Origin: Setaria digitata
Lineage: Eukaryota; Nematoda; Chromadorea; Rhabditida; Setariidae
NCBI GenBank assembly: GCA_003640385.1
Contig: RCAB01000309.1
Coordinates: 1-64,000, forward strand
Direction: 5' to 3'
DNA: 64,000 nt
Part shown: piece after piece, positions 12,955-26,300 of the stretch
Layout: each line of letters starts with the position of its first letter
Numbering within the stretch: the stretch's first letter is position 1
Notes under the pieces: generated by a model
Told to the model about the DNA's origin: nothing
Seen by the model: the letters and a program-made list of their open reading frames with translations, nothing else
Database searches by the model: none
Made by a program: the position numbers and the translations under genes

Positions 12955-15900
12955 TACCTTAAGCTCACAGAATTAACAGCAAATGGCTTCCTTCCAGTGA
13001 ATTCAAGGCTCTTTGTAAAGAGAAAAACAAAACCGTTGAAGTAACGCCGATCGATAGCTCAAACGAATCTGAGGAAACAATTTTTTAAAGAACTTTACTG
13101 AAGAAACAGCAAAATTTGCATATGTGTATATTTTTCTAACATGCGGTTAGAAAATGCAATTAAAGAATCCTGAAGAGGAGAGAACAAAAATAAAATACCA
13201 AACCACGTCAGATGTGGCCATTTTTGTGAAGTCGTCAGCAAACGAATTCAGCTTTACGGCCTCCTGGCAATGGAAATTCAGTGTCTCTATTAGCGTTGTG
13301 CCCACGTTCGAACTTCCAGTCTGCAGAAAAACATTTCGATCCTTCTCTCCGATTTCAAACGGAGCTGATTAACGCCTTTTCTTAACAAAATAGCAAGCAA
13401 AAATAAAATAACTATTTCTTCTAAATCTTTACTCCTCAATTTTCGGAAAATACATATGGTAAAACCAGAACGCAGACTTCTGAAAAAGAATTTAATGACT
13501 AATACATGCACAAATTTTGTTCCCTTATTGCACTTATCACATGGAAAATTCCCATCTTTAGCTTTATCTCCTACAAAATTCCACTCGATATCTTGATCTT
13601 ACTAGGCACTTCTGCTACACAGAATAACAAGCAGAGTTATACTCTTTAACGTGCTCATCACTTTCCCAGTTGAAAACAGTGACATAAACAAAAGACATCC
13701 GGACTAGGCAGCGAATAAACAAAACAGCTTGACACTAATACCTGTCAGAGTGCCTAAACATTGCTGAATCCAGCGTTTCTCAAATAAACAGATCATAATC
13801 TTATATCAATTTTGCACACTGAAAATTGATTACTTCCATACTAAAGAAGTGGATCATCACTCAACCATTTCCAGTACTTAGTCAACAAGTATCAGACATT
13901 TCAAGATGTTTTCCCTATAAAATTCACTTAAAACACGACTAAACTAATTACATAATTAAACATTTTAATTCAAGCAGCTTGCAAAAAACATTGTTTTGAT
14001 ACATTCTACACTTGTCTGAAACCTTTCGTTTCATTTCACCAATCCTAAATGTGATTAAACAGTGGCTAGTATTCACTAATGAAAGATAATAAAGCAGAAT
14101 GGATAACCTCAGGCATGGATTTAGATTTCTACCAATTGAAATGACTCCAAAAAATTGGAAAAGTGGTTTTCAGAAGCAAGGCCGACAAGGAAACCTACCT
14201 ACATATCTTTGTAAAGTCATCTAAGTAAAACTCTCAATCGAATCATAATTGCACATTTAAATATTAAATATCACGAGACAAGAAGATCCTGAAGAAGCGT
14301 ATGAGGATTACAAACTGAGTGAGGAATTTATTCCTTTAACAAAGAAGTTCTGACGAGAAAACTTTCTTCCTTAGCATTAATTGGAAATGAAACTGTAAAG
14401 ATGAAACTAAAGCACTTAAGATAAATTAAATGTCCATTTTTTCGCACTTTAATGACAACAGAACACCATGGATTATGAATATTTGAATGAAATCTGTCAC
14501 TAATCAGAAAATTACATTATACTTAGTGCAGCCTAGATATTTAGGGATGAAATCGCTTTAATTATTACTATCAGTCGGTCGTTAGTTCTCATTTTTAACC
14601 TCTACTATTGTAGTTTATTTATCATTCATTGATATTACCCTATGTTACTAGTTACTATTACTGTTTGTTAACTGTTAATTACCAATCAATTAATCATCAC
14701 TTCTTGACAACTTTCGATTAGTACATAATGATTTCAAAAGTGATGATGTACTACAAGATTCACATATGGTATTGAAGTAAGGAAACTGTGAATATATGAA
14801 TTTATTACGCTGCTAAAACACCTCTTTCCTTACTGGAAGTTACTTGGAAAACTATCTCTGGCTAGTCTGTTGTAATGAATAAGTGTTATACAGTTTCCCA
14901 AATGAATTCTAGTTAAATTCTTGACACTTCCAACACAAAAGCTAAAATGAGACTGCCATTTTTAGCAATAAAGTTGCTATCAACTCAAACTGCACTTACG
15001 TCTTTCGGTTTACTTTTTTTTTTAACTGATTGGCTATAAAATAAAAATTTAACAGTGACACACACACACACACGGTTTCCTGTGGATAAAATATGTTGAG
15101 TTTCACCTCTTCCTTCATTTTCAGTTTTTTTTTTTTTTTCTTTTTTTTTTTGTATAGATCCGATGATTGTATAGCAAGCTCATCTTAGCCAGGTCAATTA
15201 AATCCTGGAATTCTGTATCGGAGTAACCTGTTCTTGGGCTATTCTAAAAAACATTTACTTCTCAAATCACTAGATGTATATTAATATTTTACAATCTTAC
15301 TTAATCAAGGGGAATTTACAAGCAAATTATTCCGTTATAAGTACCTACAGAAGGAATACTTACAGCTTGGCTTCCGGAAAACTTTGGTAGAACTGTGAAC
15401 TTACCTTTGCTAGTAAGTAATGAGACAAAATTAAAATAACTGCAATGTGCGGATTGAAATGAAGACGACAGTGAGGATGAAAAAGAGGAGTTGTAGCACT
15501 GCAAACATTTTGGCTCATGTTAAATCTCCAACGTATCAACAAACTTCTTACACACGCAAGCAGAACCTGAAGCAATAAGGGACGTTTTACACCGATAAAC
15601 AGTAAGTCAGTAGCTTTTGAGTGTCATTATCTGCTAGATTAAAACAACTTTATCAAAAGGTCAGGTTAGAGGGTTTTTTTTTTTTTTTACATGTCTTTCG
15701 ACCGTTCGACCGCTGTGACTGCTAAAATTCTATTTATAGGGAGGAAAGGGATCACAGTTAACCAGTTTTAGATCTGAAAACAGCAACCTTCTGCACCTTT
15801 CAAATAATATTAGGCTTTGAAAAAGGAAAGAAAGCATAACGGATGAAAAAGGAATCCGAAAATTCGAAGAATTAAAGAAAGAATATGGCAATGTTACAGT

Positions 15901-18900
15901 AAATAAATGTGGTGCATGATAAAGATTTCGTCAGCTAACAATGACGGCAATGGAGAGGTGGAAGAATATACATATACTTCATGGTAATGAAAAAAACCAG
16001 CAATACGTATTAAATTCCTATTCAGCAACAGATTCTGTAGAATAGATGAATTACTCTGGGAAATGAAAGTTTAGGACTTGACTTGTTTTTTCTCTGTTGC
16101 TAGACACGATCAGATGTAAATTGGAATTTCTGGAAAAGCTGACTATGCCATGAAACAGACCTTTAAGTTAAAAAGAAAAACGTACCACTAAGTTCAGCGA
16201 TGTTTCAGTGCTGCTGAAATTTGGAGACAGCTGAGTTGAATTAATTAACTGCTAATTAATTATCTGGTATATCCATTTATCACCCGTCAAAGGATGAAAT
16301 ATGCCGATAGACCACGAATTCAGTAAAAATCCTGTGAAAAAGACTCGAAGAAGTGGCTGCTTAACCTGTACAAATTTATAAATAACAGAATCATAAGACA
16401 GCAGAAAGCTGCTGCAAACTGATTTATCAACATTGCCCAGAGTGACAAATAACTAAAATATAAATAAAAGCAAGGCAAGAATTAATTTCGAAACATAATA
16501 CGACCAGAAATCAATTATTTTGCTAGTAAGTTCTACCATGAGTTTGAAACACAGGTAAAATTATTGGGAAGACAATGTTCGTAATAAACAGAAACTTTCT
16601 GGATTAAGAGAAATGATACTATTGTAAAAGTGTAACACTCAAAATATTCAGAGATTCACACTTCTTTCCCTCGAATTTGCCTTTAATTTCTTATTGTATG
16701 ATCAAAATTACAAAGTTTGTTTCCTTCTTGAAATTTTTCAAATTCACGTAAAAATATTAGCACTAAAGGTCAATTACTAAGGCTGCAGGAAGGTTAGAAA
16801 CAACAAACACTCGTTTCATGAAATAGGTGAACGGCTTCAGACCGCTTCTTCGATTATCATCTATATGGTTTCTATTGTTGTCTACGGCACAAAAATTTCA
16901 AATTTCATAAGGAAATAACGAGGAAAAAGAGAAAAATAATCATGATCAGTTTGAAAAATAGATGAAGAAACTGAATGAATGTGTAGTGCTATTTACTTAT
17001 GATGCTATTTAACTGAAACTACTAGTCGACATCACAAAGCACATGGAATACAGTAAAATAGAGTTTTTCGAAAAAAAAAAACACCATATTAACATATTAT
17101 TACTGCGGAAACTAACATTTTGTAGGATGTCCACAAAATCAACAGAAGATAAAAAGGTTGAAGGCTCAATCAAATTAGTCTACCATAGTCTCTGGTCTTA
17201 CACAAATTACTATATAATGCTAAAAATGCTAGCATGAAGTTAGTGTGTTCTAATTCAATTTGGAAACTGCACAGAATCCATTCAAATTTAAGTTCTAACA
17301 AGAGAAAATGGTAGGAAAAGAGTTCGAACAAGTAACAGTGACACCATCCTCCTGAAAACGTTTCTGTGAAATACTAATTCCTGATTTTGAATCTTTGACT
17401 ACAAGCTCTAGCTCTTTCCTTGACTTTAGATTAAGGTATTTATAGTTTCTCAATTATATGAACTGCATTCGACTAACCACTGATGTCAATAAAGTTTGCA
17501 GTAGCCTCACACAAAAATCATAATATGAAGAGATACATGCAGGAACGAACGCATCGCTGTTTCAACTCTTGTATAAAAAATAGAATTTTTATAAAAAGTA
17601 ACTCTTAGACAGGTAGAAGGGTGGGATCCCTTGCAAGGTATAAATAATTCAGATTTCACCCTTCTACTATGGAGTCAACACTTTTATTTTTTTTTTCGAC
17701 CTTGAATTATTATACACTGCAGAACTTCTCTAACTTCTTGCCCTATCAGAGTTTATGAACAAAAATAAATCAAAATCCTCTCAAACAACTCGTATTATTG
17801 ACCACTTCATTACTACCTCTCTCGTTTTTTATCGTTCTCTGTCTATACAAATAAATGAGAATCCCCGACCTTATTTTAGTATCTGTAGCTAGTTAGAATG
17901 CTTCCGATTTCTCATAAAATATCAGAATTAACTAGAAAGTGACGAAGTTAATAAATACCAACAAGTACTGATAATATTCATTTCGACTGAGAACTGCTAT
18001 CAGCAACATTATTTGTGTCTTACAGTTAGTGGCAAAAAGCACTAAATATTAACAATGGCTTTACTAAGTTTAGAAAACTACTTCATAAAAGAGCGCCCTT
18101 CAATTACTACCCGTTTCTTATCACAAAATAAAGGCCGTAAGTTTGGAGTATTTCATAAATAGCACATTTTAAACCAGTGACCACAACTTCGCACATTTTA
18201 AATGAAAAGGCCGAGAGACAGGCCTTGTAGATGAATTCTGATAGCAATAATAAAACGATCACAGGAAAATATGGAAGAAAGAAAACTGGAATTGGTAATC
18301 ATTGTTCAGGGTACTAATCTTGTCGTCAAAAGAATACTGGAACTTCATAAGTCCAAAAAAACTTACAAGAAAGTTATTCTAATATCTAGCTGTAAGAACT
18401 TTTCGAATTATATAGCTAAGCATTTAGAGAGAAGATATAATATCATTTACAAATAATGTAAAATAAAATAACTCATTTCGAGCCATGGGAAGTCGAAAAT
18501 CGCATTTCTTCATTAATTCGTTTTATTTTAAACCACGGTAATATCATCGAACGCTTAGAGCACTATGTTAGAAAAGTATCGATCCTGCACCCGCCGCACA
18601 CGACACTACTAAGACACGGCAAACAATTTCGGCACTAGGAAGATGACAGCTAGCAGCTAGTTCTTGAACATGTATGTGATCTTTGCTTTCTCGAAAACAA
18701 ATTTTGAAATGGCACCATTCACACATTAAAGGATGTAAACAGAGTTTGATAGAAAAATTTCCCACAGTTGCAGCACTAGGGAACGGAAGCCGAAACAAAA
18801 TTCGGTAGCAATAATACATCGATTGCCGACGTAAAATGCTGCATGTAGATGCAAACACTGACAAGCAGAACAATAAGTCTATCCCGTCAAGAGCAACTAC

Positions 18901-19687
18901 TGCAACAGAGGCCAAGCAACAGCGATAGATGCAGCCCCTTAGCATTTCGCTTCTAGATATGAGAGTCCAGATGGATCACGATTCGGTGAAAAACCTCTTC
19001 TGAAAGTTCGTAACTCAATCTCCACATTCCACCACACCAATTATACGCAGACACTCCGTATTAAATATATAATATAGGATCTCCGTGGTTCGAAATGTCA
19101 ATCTCTTTGTTAATATTAATTGTGGTAATCTTAATCTGGAAGAATTTTAGAATTAACTGCAGAATTTACCATTTTTATGCAAGAACTATTCGACGATGCC
19201 TAGGAAATTGTTTTACAGATGAGAAAAGTTTGAATGCCAGATCTCAGCTTCAACTATAAAGAATGTTTCACATATATTAATTGCCCGAAAGTGAATCTAT
19301 CTGTTTCAAATGAGGCATACTAAAATATTTTAAATACGAGAATATGTTGGAAATAAGGATGCCATTTCCATTGAGATAACGGTCGAGAGTGCGCGTATCA
19401 CTAACGACTTATCGTTTGAATTATTCACAGCAAATAATGCATTCATAACATTGAAGTTATAGACAATATGCTACCGATCGCAGATAAGGATGGATTAAAA
19501 AAAACCATGGATTCTATCAGTTTCGAGAGTCCCTGATCTAGAAACTTAAAATGAACGCTTAATCCTGAGTCCTTAAACTTTATGGTGAACAATTCGTTAC
19601 CAAGTACTTCATTACTTTTCCCACTTCGTAATAATTTATTTGTTTTTCAAGGAGACAAAAAATAAGATACAATTTGCACTCTCAAAA
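12955..19687. other. Long gene-poor stretch
   Basis: AT-rich DNA with many poly-A/T runs and a short (CA)n at 15058. No recognisable gene. The only exon-like pieces are on the minus strand. The frame 15503-15407 is Ser-rich and ends at a good donor (AAAG/GTAAGT). It could join in phase to a segment near 15221-15150 that starts after AACAG (YSDTEFQDLIDLAK). On the plus strand a short acidic frame lies near 14270-14353. A 378-base open minus frame at 18568-18945 lies in a somewhat GC-richer patch but shows no domain. None is good enough to call. Confidence 0.4.
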
Positions 19688-22181
19688 ATGCAGGATTCTT
19701 GGGATAATCAGGTTTTATACGATGAAAACATCGATACGACAGGTTTAAGTTTGAGTAAACAGCACATGACCATTGCCTTTCTTTACATCGCCGTCTTTGT
19801 CATAACACATTACATTTTTTACACGTTACGTATTGCCTACCACATTCAGACTTTCCAGGTATGTTCGCTATATATGACAGAGTGTCAAAGTTTCCGCAAG
19901 ATTCTGACTTCTTCAATCACTAACTCGTTTTTCGCGAGCATCTGATCGGAGACCTAGAGGCTTGATTGTCTGGCCCAGCACTAAAGCAAGACATGGGCTC
20001 ATCCATCCTCTGCAATGAAGAACGAATTCCAGTAAACTAGCTGTTTCCAAAGTTCCTTTACCTGCAACAATTAGGAATCAATGTATAATTTGACTTAACA
20101 AATTAAAATTCACTCCTATTCACCCGTCATTTCTTTGGAAAAGTAGCATAAATGGAGTTCCTGTTTCAAGAATGACCGGGAATGAAAAAAGAGTATTTTT
20201 GCTTTCCACCATATTTCAACAGTTTATAAAAAATTTCGATAAATGAAGGTTTTAGACTGGTTAGATTCCATGGGGTTTTTTCCACTTTGAATAAAAAGAA
20301 AATGGAAAATTATTCCTCATACTCTGTATTATGTAAGACATGAATCATCATTTGCATCAGCTTAAAACATTTTATTGCGCCTGAGAATTCTACATAGCCA
20401 GTTTTTAGATGCTAAGAAGTAAATCAGTGGAATCCGAAAACCCGGCAACCTTAGCCTAATCGACTGAGCCAAGTTTGTCAGATAAAAAGGGAGAGAAAGA
20501 ACCCACAATGCTTAGTACACCACGCTCCTCTAACACTCATCTCAAATTTTTATAAAAGCAAAGACAAAAAACAAATATATTGAAGTATTGAACATAACTC
20601 ACGCGACATCTAGTTATATAAAGGCAAGTATCCGGTAGTTCCCTGCCCTTCACCTTTCACCTTTCGTTGATGAATGAAACAGCACCAGCCAGAGAAGCTG
20701 TCTCATCATAATGAGCCATCCAATCAGCTAACAATCCCCTTACAAACACATGTCCACTTTCCGGACCTAACCTCAGTGAACTCACTCTACCTTACGTGTT
20801 TCTTCTACAAATTCCATTGACTGCACCTTCTGCAGTCTTTCCTCTTTCCTCTACATCACAAACAATAGTGTTGTCTTTCTGCTGTATGTCATCTCTTCTC
20901 TTCGCACAATTTGTCGATGTGCTCCTCTTTCTTTCCTCACCCATTCACTCCCTCTTATTTACTCTAGCGTTCTGTTCCATTATCTTTTCACCTTCCACTG
21001 TCGTCCTCATTGACGAATGGTGGTAAAACTAGCGCACTACCAGTACCTATAACCTATAGAAGTGGAGCGCGAACTAGTTTAAATCATGAAGCGTAGAGGG
21101 GGACAGTGCGTGAATAACGGGGAGCGTGAGAAGAACACTTACGTGTTACAAAGCACAGCTTGCGAGGGATGAGAAACAAGGCGACGTAACAGCTGGACAG
21201 GATTCTTGTCCTGTTTGTTATGGTGACACTGGTAGCACACGAAAGGTGCCAGGAATAAACAAACGGTCAATAAGCTTCTCAGAGATGCAAACTGTCGAAC
21301 AAGTCACCACAGATCTCTTACGTTGACAACAAATGGCGATAACACATCACGGGTAGGTTAACCCCTGAACACGTTACCGTACACCCAGCTCAGTTCACGT
21401 TCATAGTTGTAATAGTTATCCATTATCAACACTTAATCTTTCCAGAGATAATTAGTTCGATTTTGATGAAATTAAAAGCTTTGCTTCATATGCTTTTCGC
21501 CACTACTGTTTTTTTCGTATTAAATAGAGTCCTACAAATTGATATGTATTGAAAACAAAACCAAAACAAGAAACGTGGTGATCACGTTGAGAGAACACCA
21601 GTAACAACGAGGAATATTTAAAATCAGCTGTGACGGTAATGGGTAGATAGGACTTGTTGGCTAATTAAATTTCATGAATGAGTAGCTGAAGAGAATGAGA
21701 GGTGAACTAATGAATTTAGTATTCCCATCTTTTTTTCCCACTTCTGTATATGTTGTCGACAAAAATAATCACAAATAACCAAATCAAAACTAACTGTTTA
21801 CTGAAGTTTAATATTATCATACAAAAAGCAACTTCTTTCCGACATCGTGGTTGGTATATTTTTCCTTTCTCTTCAAACATATAGATAAACATTCTGGAGT
21901 AAACAATCAATATTATTTATTTGATGACGCATTTTCTAAAGTTTGATCAAATCAAGAGTGCAAATTATCCATCTAACAACTGCATGGAAAGAATGTGTCT
22001 TTCGACAACAACAGCAATGAAGGAAGAAGCACCATTTCCAGAACACAGCACTAAAGATTTGGTTTCTCTGGATCAACACTTAAAAAATTTTGACGCCACA
22101 CGTTTTCCTGAAAAAGCGCTAGTGAAACCGGAGAGAAAGCTCGACCTCTTTAGGAAGCTTTTACCCATAAATCTGCTATAA
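19688..22181 (+). CDS. Small single-pass membrane protein, unrecognised (tentative two-exon model)
   Basis: Exon 1 (19688-19858) starts at ATG and ends at CAG/GTATGT. It encodes 57 residues with an acidic N-terminus (MQDSWDNQVLYDENIDTTG) and one hydrophobic segment at about residues 29-48 (IAFLYIAVFVITHYIFYTL). A candidate last exon (21942-22181) follows a CTAAAG acceptor in the same phase and encodes 79 mostly charged residues ending INLL-stop. Joined, this is about 136 residues with a likely cytosolic tail. The 2-kb intron is long, and other exons may lie in it. It holds a GC-richer block at 20640-21420 with no clear coding signal. I recognise no family. Confidence 0.4.
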
Positions 22182-23221
22182 TATCTCGAAAATATCAGGA
22201 GGTTAAATCACATGATGGAAAACTTTTAAACTTTCGATTCTTCTTAGTAAAGCTGGCAGTTATAACTAAGACCAAATCATGGACTAAGCAACCATCGTGG
22301 GAAAAATTTTCGACGTGAATGAAGTTGAGTGAATCAGAAACGAGAACATAATTTGAAGAACCAAGTCTAGCGACTGAATATTTTATATTCATCATATATG
22401 TATAAGTGTAGAGCATAGTATTTCAAAACTTTTAAAGTTGGGGACTGAATTCACAGTTCACGGTGAAAAAAAAAAAAAAAAAAAACTATCATCATGAGAT
22501 ATCTAGAATCTGCGAATACCATGCTTCCTTTTCGAATCATATAGTACGGAGATTAGTTTAAAAATTCAAAATTAATTAGCGGAAAATATCTGAATGGGCC
22601 AGTAACATAAATTAGGTAAGCAGATAGAAAATTATCATGGTTAATAAGAGAAATGAAAAATTTATAAAAAAATGCCGAGTCGGTTTAGCATTTGCTTCCC
22701 AGATAAATAAATTATTCCACAAAATAAAAGGGTTGAATTAAAAGAACATTCAGATCTCGTAGTGATGAATGAACGGGCGGCCATAAAAAAAAAAAAAAGC
22801 CATAAGATCTTCAAATTGGGCGGAAAAATTCATATTCCACACTTAAAATTTAAAGAACATGATAAACAATTGTGGAACGTGTTAAGTGTAAAACTATATC
22901 GTGTATAATCTAAGGTAAGTATTTTCTACATCACGACTAAAAACTGATTTTTTTTGTTTTCATATCAATAGATACGACACTTGTAAATTTCCACATTTAG
23001 AATTCTTTACTTTTCCTCACTAATGTACCAGTTTTTGTATGTCTGAAAACTTTTCGTCAAATTTGTTCATTTTTGCAATTCAATTCACTAATTTTGAATG
23101 AAAAATGAGACTTTCACACCTCTACTTGCTTCAAACTTAGATTTACAAAATCCATGAACAGACTTCACCGATGCAAATCAAGAAGGACAATGACATGGCG
23201 AAGTCATAGATAATACCTTGT

Positions 23222-23319
23222 GTTGCAGGATCGAGACAAGAGCTTCCATTTCCGAAAAAGGCTGCTGACGGTTGCAGGATCGAGACAAGAGCTTCCATTT
23301 CCGAAAAAGGCTGCTGACG
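23222..23319. repeat. Perfect 49-bp tandem duplication
   Basis: The unit beginning GTTGCAGGATCGAGACAAGA occurs twice, head to tail, with no mismatch (23222-23270 and 23271-23319). Its GC content is well above that of the flanks. The unit length is not a multiple of three, so it would shift any frame crossing it. Confidence 0.95.
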
Positions 23320-26300
23320 GTAACCGTGACTATAGTCCTCTGGCTTGCCAACACAGCTGTCGCTGTCAGCACCGATATTCACTTACTCATCAAAGTAAAA
23401 TTAAAGCACTATCCCAGAAATTCTGTTGATCCGTTTCTTTTATTACGTGGAAAATACTTCATATTTGTAGTTATTCTCAGATTCACAATGACATTTGAGA
23501 AATCATGCTTCTATCAAGGTAAAAGTGAATATGTAACCGGAATTTTCATATCAATTACTCTGCAAGGATGGTGAAACAAAAATAGAAGCTGACAAGTAAG
23601 CACAGTACATCTTAACTGTTTGCGAAATGCACATTTCGGAAATCTCACAGAAAGGATACAGTCGAGCAAATGTTTCGCATTACAGTTACGAAATGTTTCT
23701 CAAAACGTTTCAAAACTCTACCCCAGTGATGATTAACAAATGCCTTAAATAAAACTGATATTTGTCAGCGCTCTTGTAGTACATTGGTAGATGTGTTGGC
23801 GAAACGCTGCTACTACTTAGCACACATGTTCTGATGCCGTTGTTGTTACTACTACTGAATTCCTCTTCTGGTTTCTAAAATATTCGATCGCTAAATTGGT
23901 GAGAAGCTACAATGGAGTTAGGAGAAGTGAGTGCTGTGACTGTGACACCGCGGTAGCTGAGTAATGCAAACTGCCGTGGAGGATAGCAACTACGAAGAAT
24001 GACATTCGAGCAGCAGAGTCAAATGCTACCTTCGATAACTGATTTCGGTAATACAAGAACGGCTAACATCATCAGCTTTATACGTTAGCAGAAATTTCAG
24101 TATTAGGTCTTACAATTACTTTTGTATTTCGATCAAAGGCGGCTATTTTGAACTTCCAAGAGCGAAAAAAAAAAAAAAAGGAATTTGAAAACTAATCATC
24201 GAGCATGAATGTGCTGATACTACAAAATGTACACCTTCACCTCACTATTACTTAGAAATTCATGTCTTAATTTATTCGAAGCAAACATTTCAAAATTCTT
24301 TTCTATGTGAACAATACGCAAACCTGGACTTTCATCATCCAAATACACACTCTCTCTAACCATTGTTCTCTAAAGTTCGAAAGCACTGTAGTTTAGACTC
24401 GCCCCATCATTCAATACTAACCACCATATTTCCAGGGAATTAGTCCTATTTGCAGCTGAAAAAGGCTAAAAGGGAGGATAAGGTAGAAACAGAACTATAT
24501 GCATGTTAAAAAGTGAAAGAAGCACAGTGGTGGAACCCATAGGTATAACTTTGTGGAAACAAATCAGCAGTGTCAAGAAAAAAAAAATATAATGACAGTT
24601 GTATCCCAACCAGCTTGTTTCCATAAAGGCTTCGCACTTAGTCGGAATACTGACTCTTTCCAACTGTTTTAAATTAATAACTAGATCAAACAAAAGAGAA
24701 TGACATAAATGGATAAAGGAATCGAAGACTTAAACTCCATAATTATGCTTTAAATCTTCACGCCTGCGGAGCAAAATTTTCGACCGTGCTTGACTTAGCG
24801 ACTTTCGACAAGTCCACTTCGATATTCACTAATCCAAGTGCTAAATGCAGAGAAAAATTTATTCACAGTATCAATAACCAATTCCTTCTGGTTATTTCTG
24901 TTCCAGTCATTTTTGGAATGTAATGTATAAGAAGTTAGTGATCTTTCTGCTCCTCCATTATAAAAAAAATTCTTCCTACTACGTGGTAGGTGAAACTGTT
25001 GAAAGGAAATTTTCCGTTTTTTCTTCAAAATTTAAGCTATCCACTTTGAAACGTAAATGCATGAGAAAAGTACAGAAAAATGCTTATTTTTAAACTTTTA
25101 GCGCATTTTATAACATAGTTTCTTTCAGTTCCCTTTCTCAGCATAGTGAAGCAGCGCAGATTTGCTTATTTTATAAAGCATGTAAAGAGTGATTACTTTA
25201 TAATCAAAACAAAGCTTAAACCTAAAACAAACAATAATGCCTTACATTTACTAACATTTGTTTGAACCTAACAGCAATAATACCTACCTAACATTAGTAA
25301 TATAAGTTCTATTACTTTAGAAATTAAACCATGCATACTTTTATCTGTAGTGACTGTTGAGTGTTTTGTCTCTGAGAGTAGGATTCTAACTTCGCTAAAG
25401 CATTTGGTGGAAAAACGAAATTTAAAGATACAGTCCAGCAGGCACAGAAATGAAGTATTATTAATTTACCAAACATATTCGGGACTGACGCACTACTACC
25501 AAAAGGCTGTTCACTCAGCCAGTGCTTCTGACATGCTTAATGAATGTGAAAGTTAGAAGGAACATTGAGGTAAGGGCAAGCGCAAATGTCTATTTATTAA
25601 TTGTGCTATTTACTAAACTTTTAGTAGCAGCAAAATAATGTAAGCCGAAGTTACGATATCACTCAGCACCGATCCTGCAAGTACGATAGCTCTTTGCCAG
25701 TTGAAGAAGCGTACAAAGGAAGAAAACAGGTTGCAAGCAAAGAGGGAGTTGTGTTTTTCATGTTCAAAGGGGAAGAAGAATCAGTATACCTCCCCGGAGA
25801 AATAGACGAAACCACTCACTCACTTGTGCCGTGCTGGCGGATATCGACCGATTTCACAGCCTGTTTCCAACAACAAATTCCTCATACCAGTTTGTTGCGC
25901 AGTTGCTCTCAGTATGCCATGCCATTCTCTTTCTAGACAAATCAATGCAGCAAATCTCTCATCCACTTCGATATCAAGAATCCGGAAAACTTTTGAGAAA
26001 CCATATTCACGAATTTCTTTCCTTTTCACCCGAATGATTATTTAGGTTCCCGAGACACAATTATCTTGCAGTTGGTTTCTTCTTCCTCGCTACATAAATG
26101 CGATTCGGTAATTATAAAGGACAAAGGAATTAGTACTTCATATTGCCGGGTAGAAGCGAAAGTGTGACGACTAGAGAAGATGGAAATCATAATTACGGAA
26201 TGTCTTGGCTAAGGAAAGAGAGAAAAAAAGATGGTACAGATGATCTGAATCCTGGTGAACCATGGTAAGACAACTGGACAATTTAAGGAGAAATAGATAT

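Noticed and set aside
18568..18945. Cys-rich 125-codon minus-strand frame that at first suggested a nuclear-receptor zinc finger
   Set aside because: Cysteine spacing does not fit the C4 pattern in any frame, and there are no supporting splice sites.
25820..26029. Minus-strand frame with bacterial-looking composition, considered as a Wolbachia insertion
   Set aside because: Only about 70 codons, no recognisable protein, and overlapping open frames on the plus strand; not enough to claim transfer.
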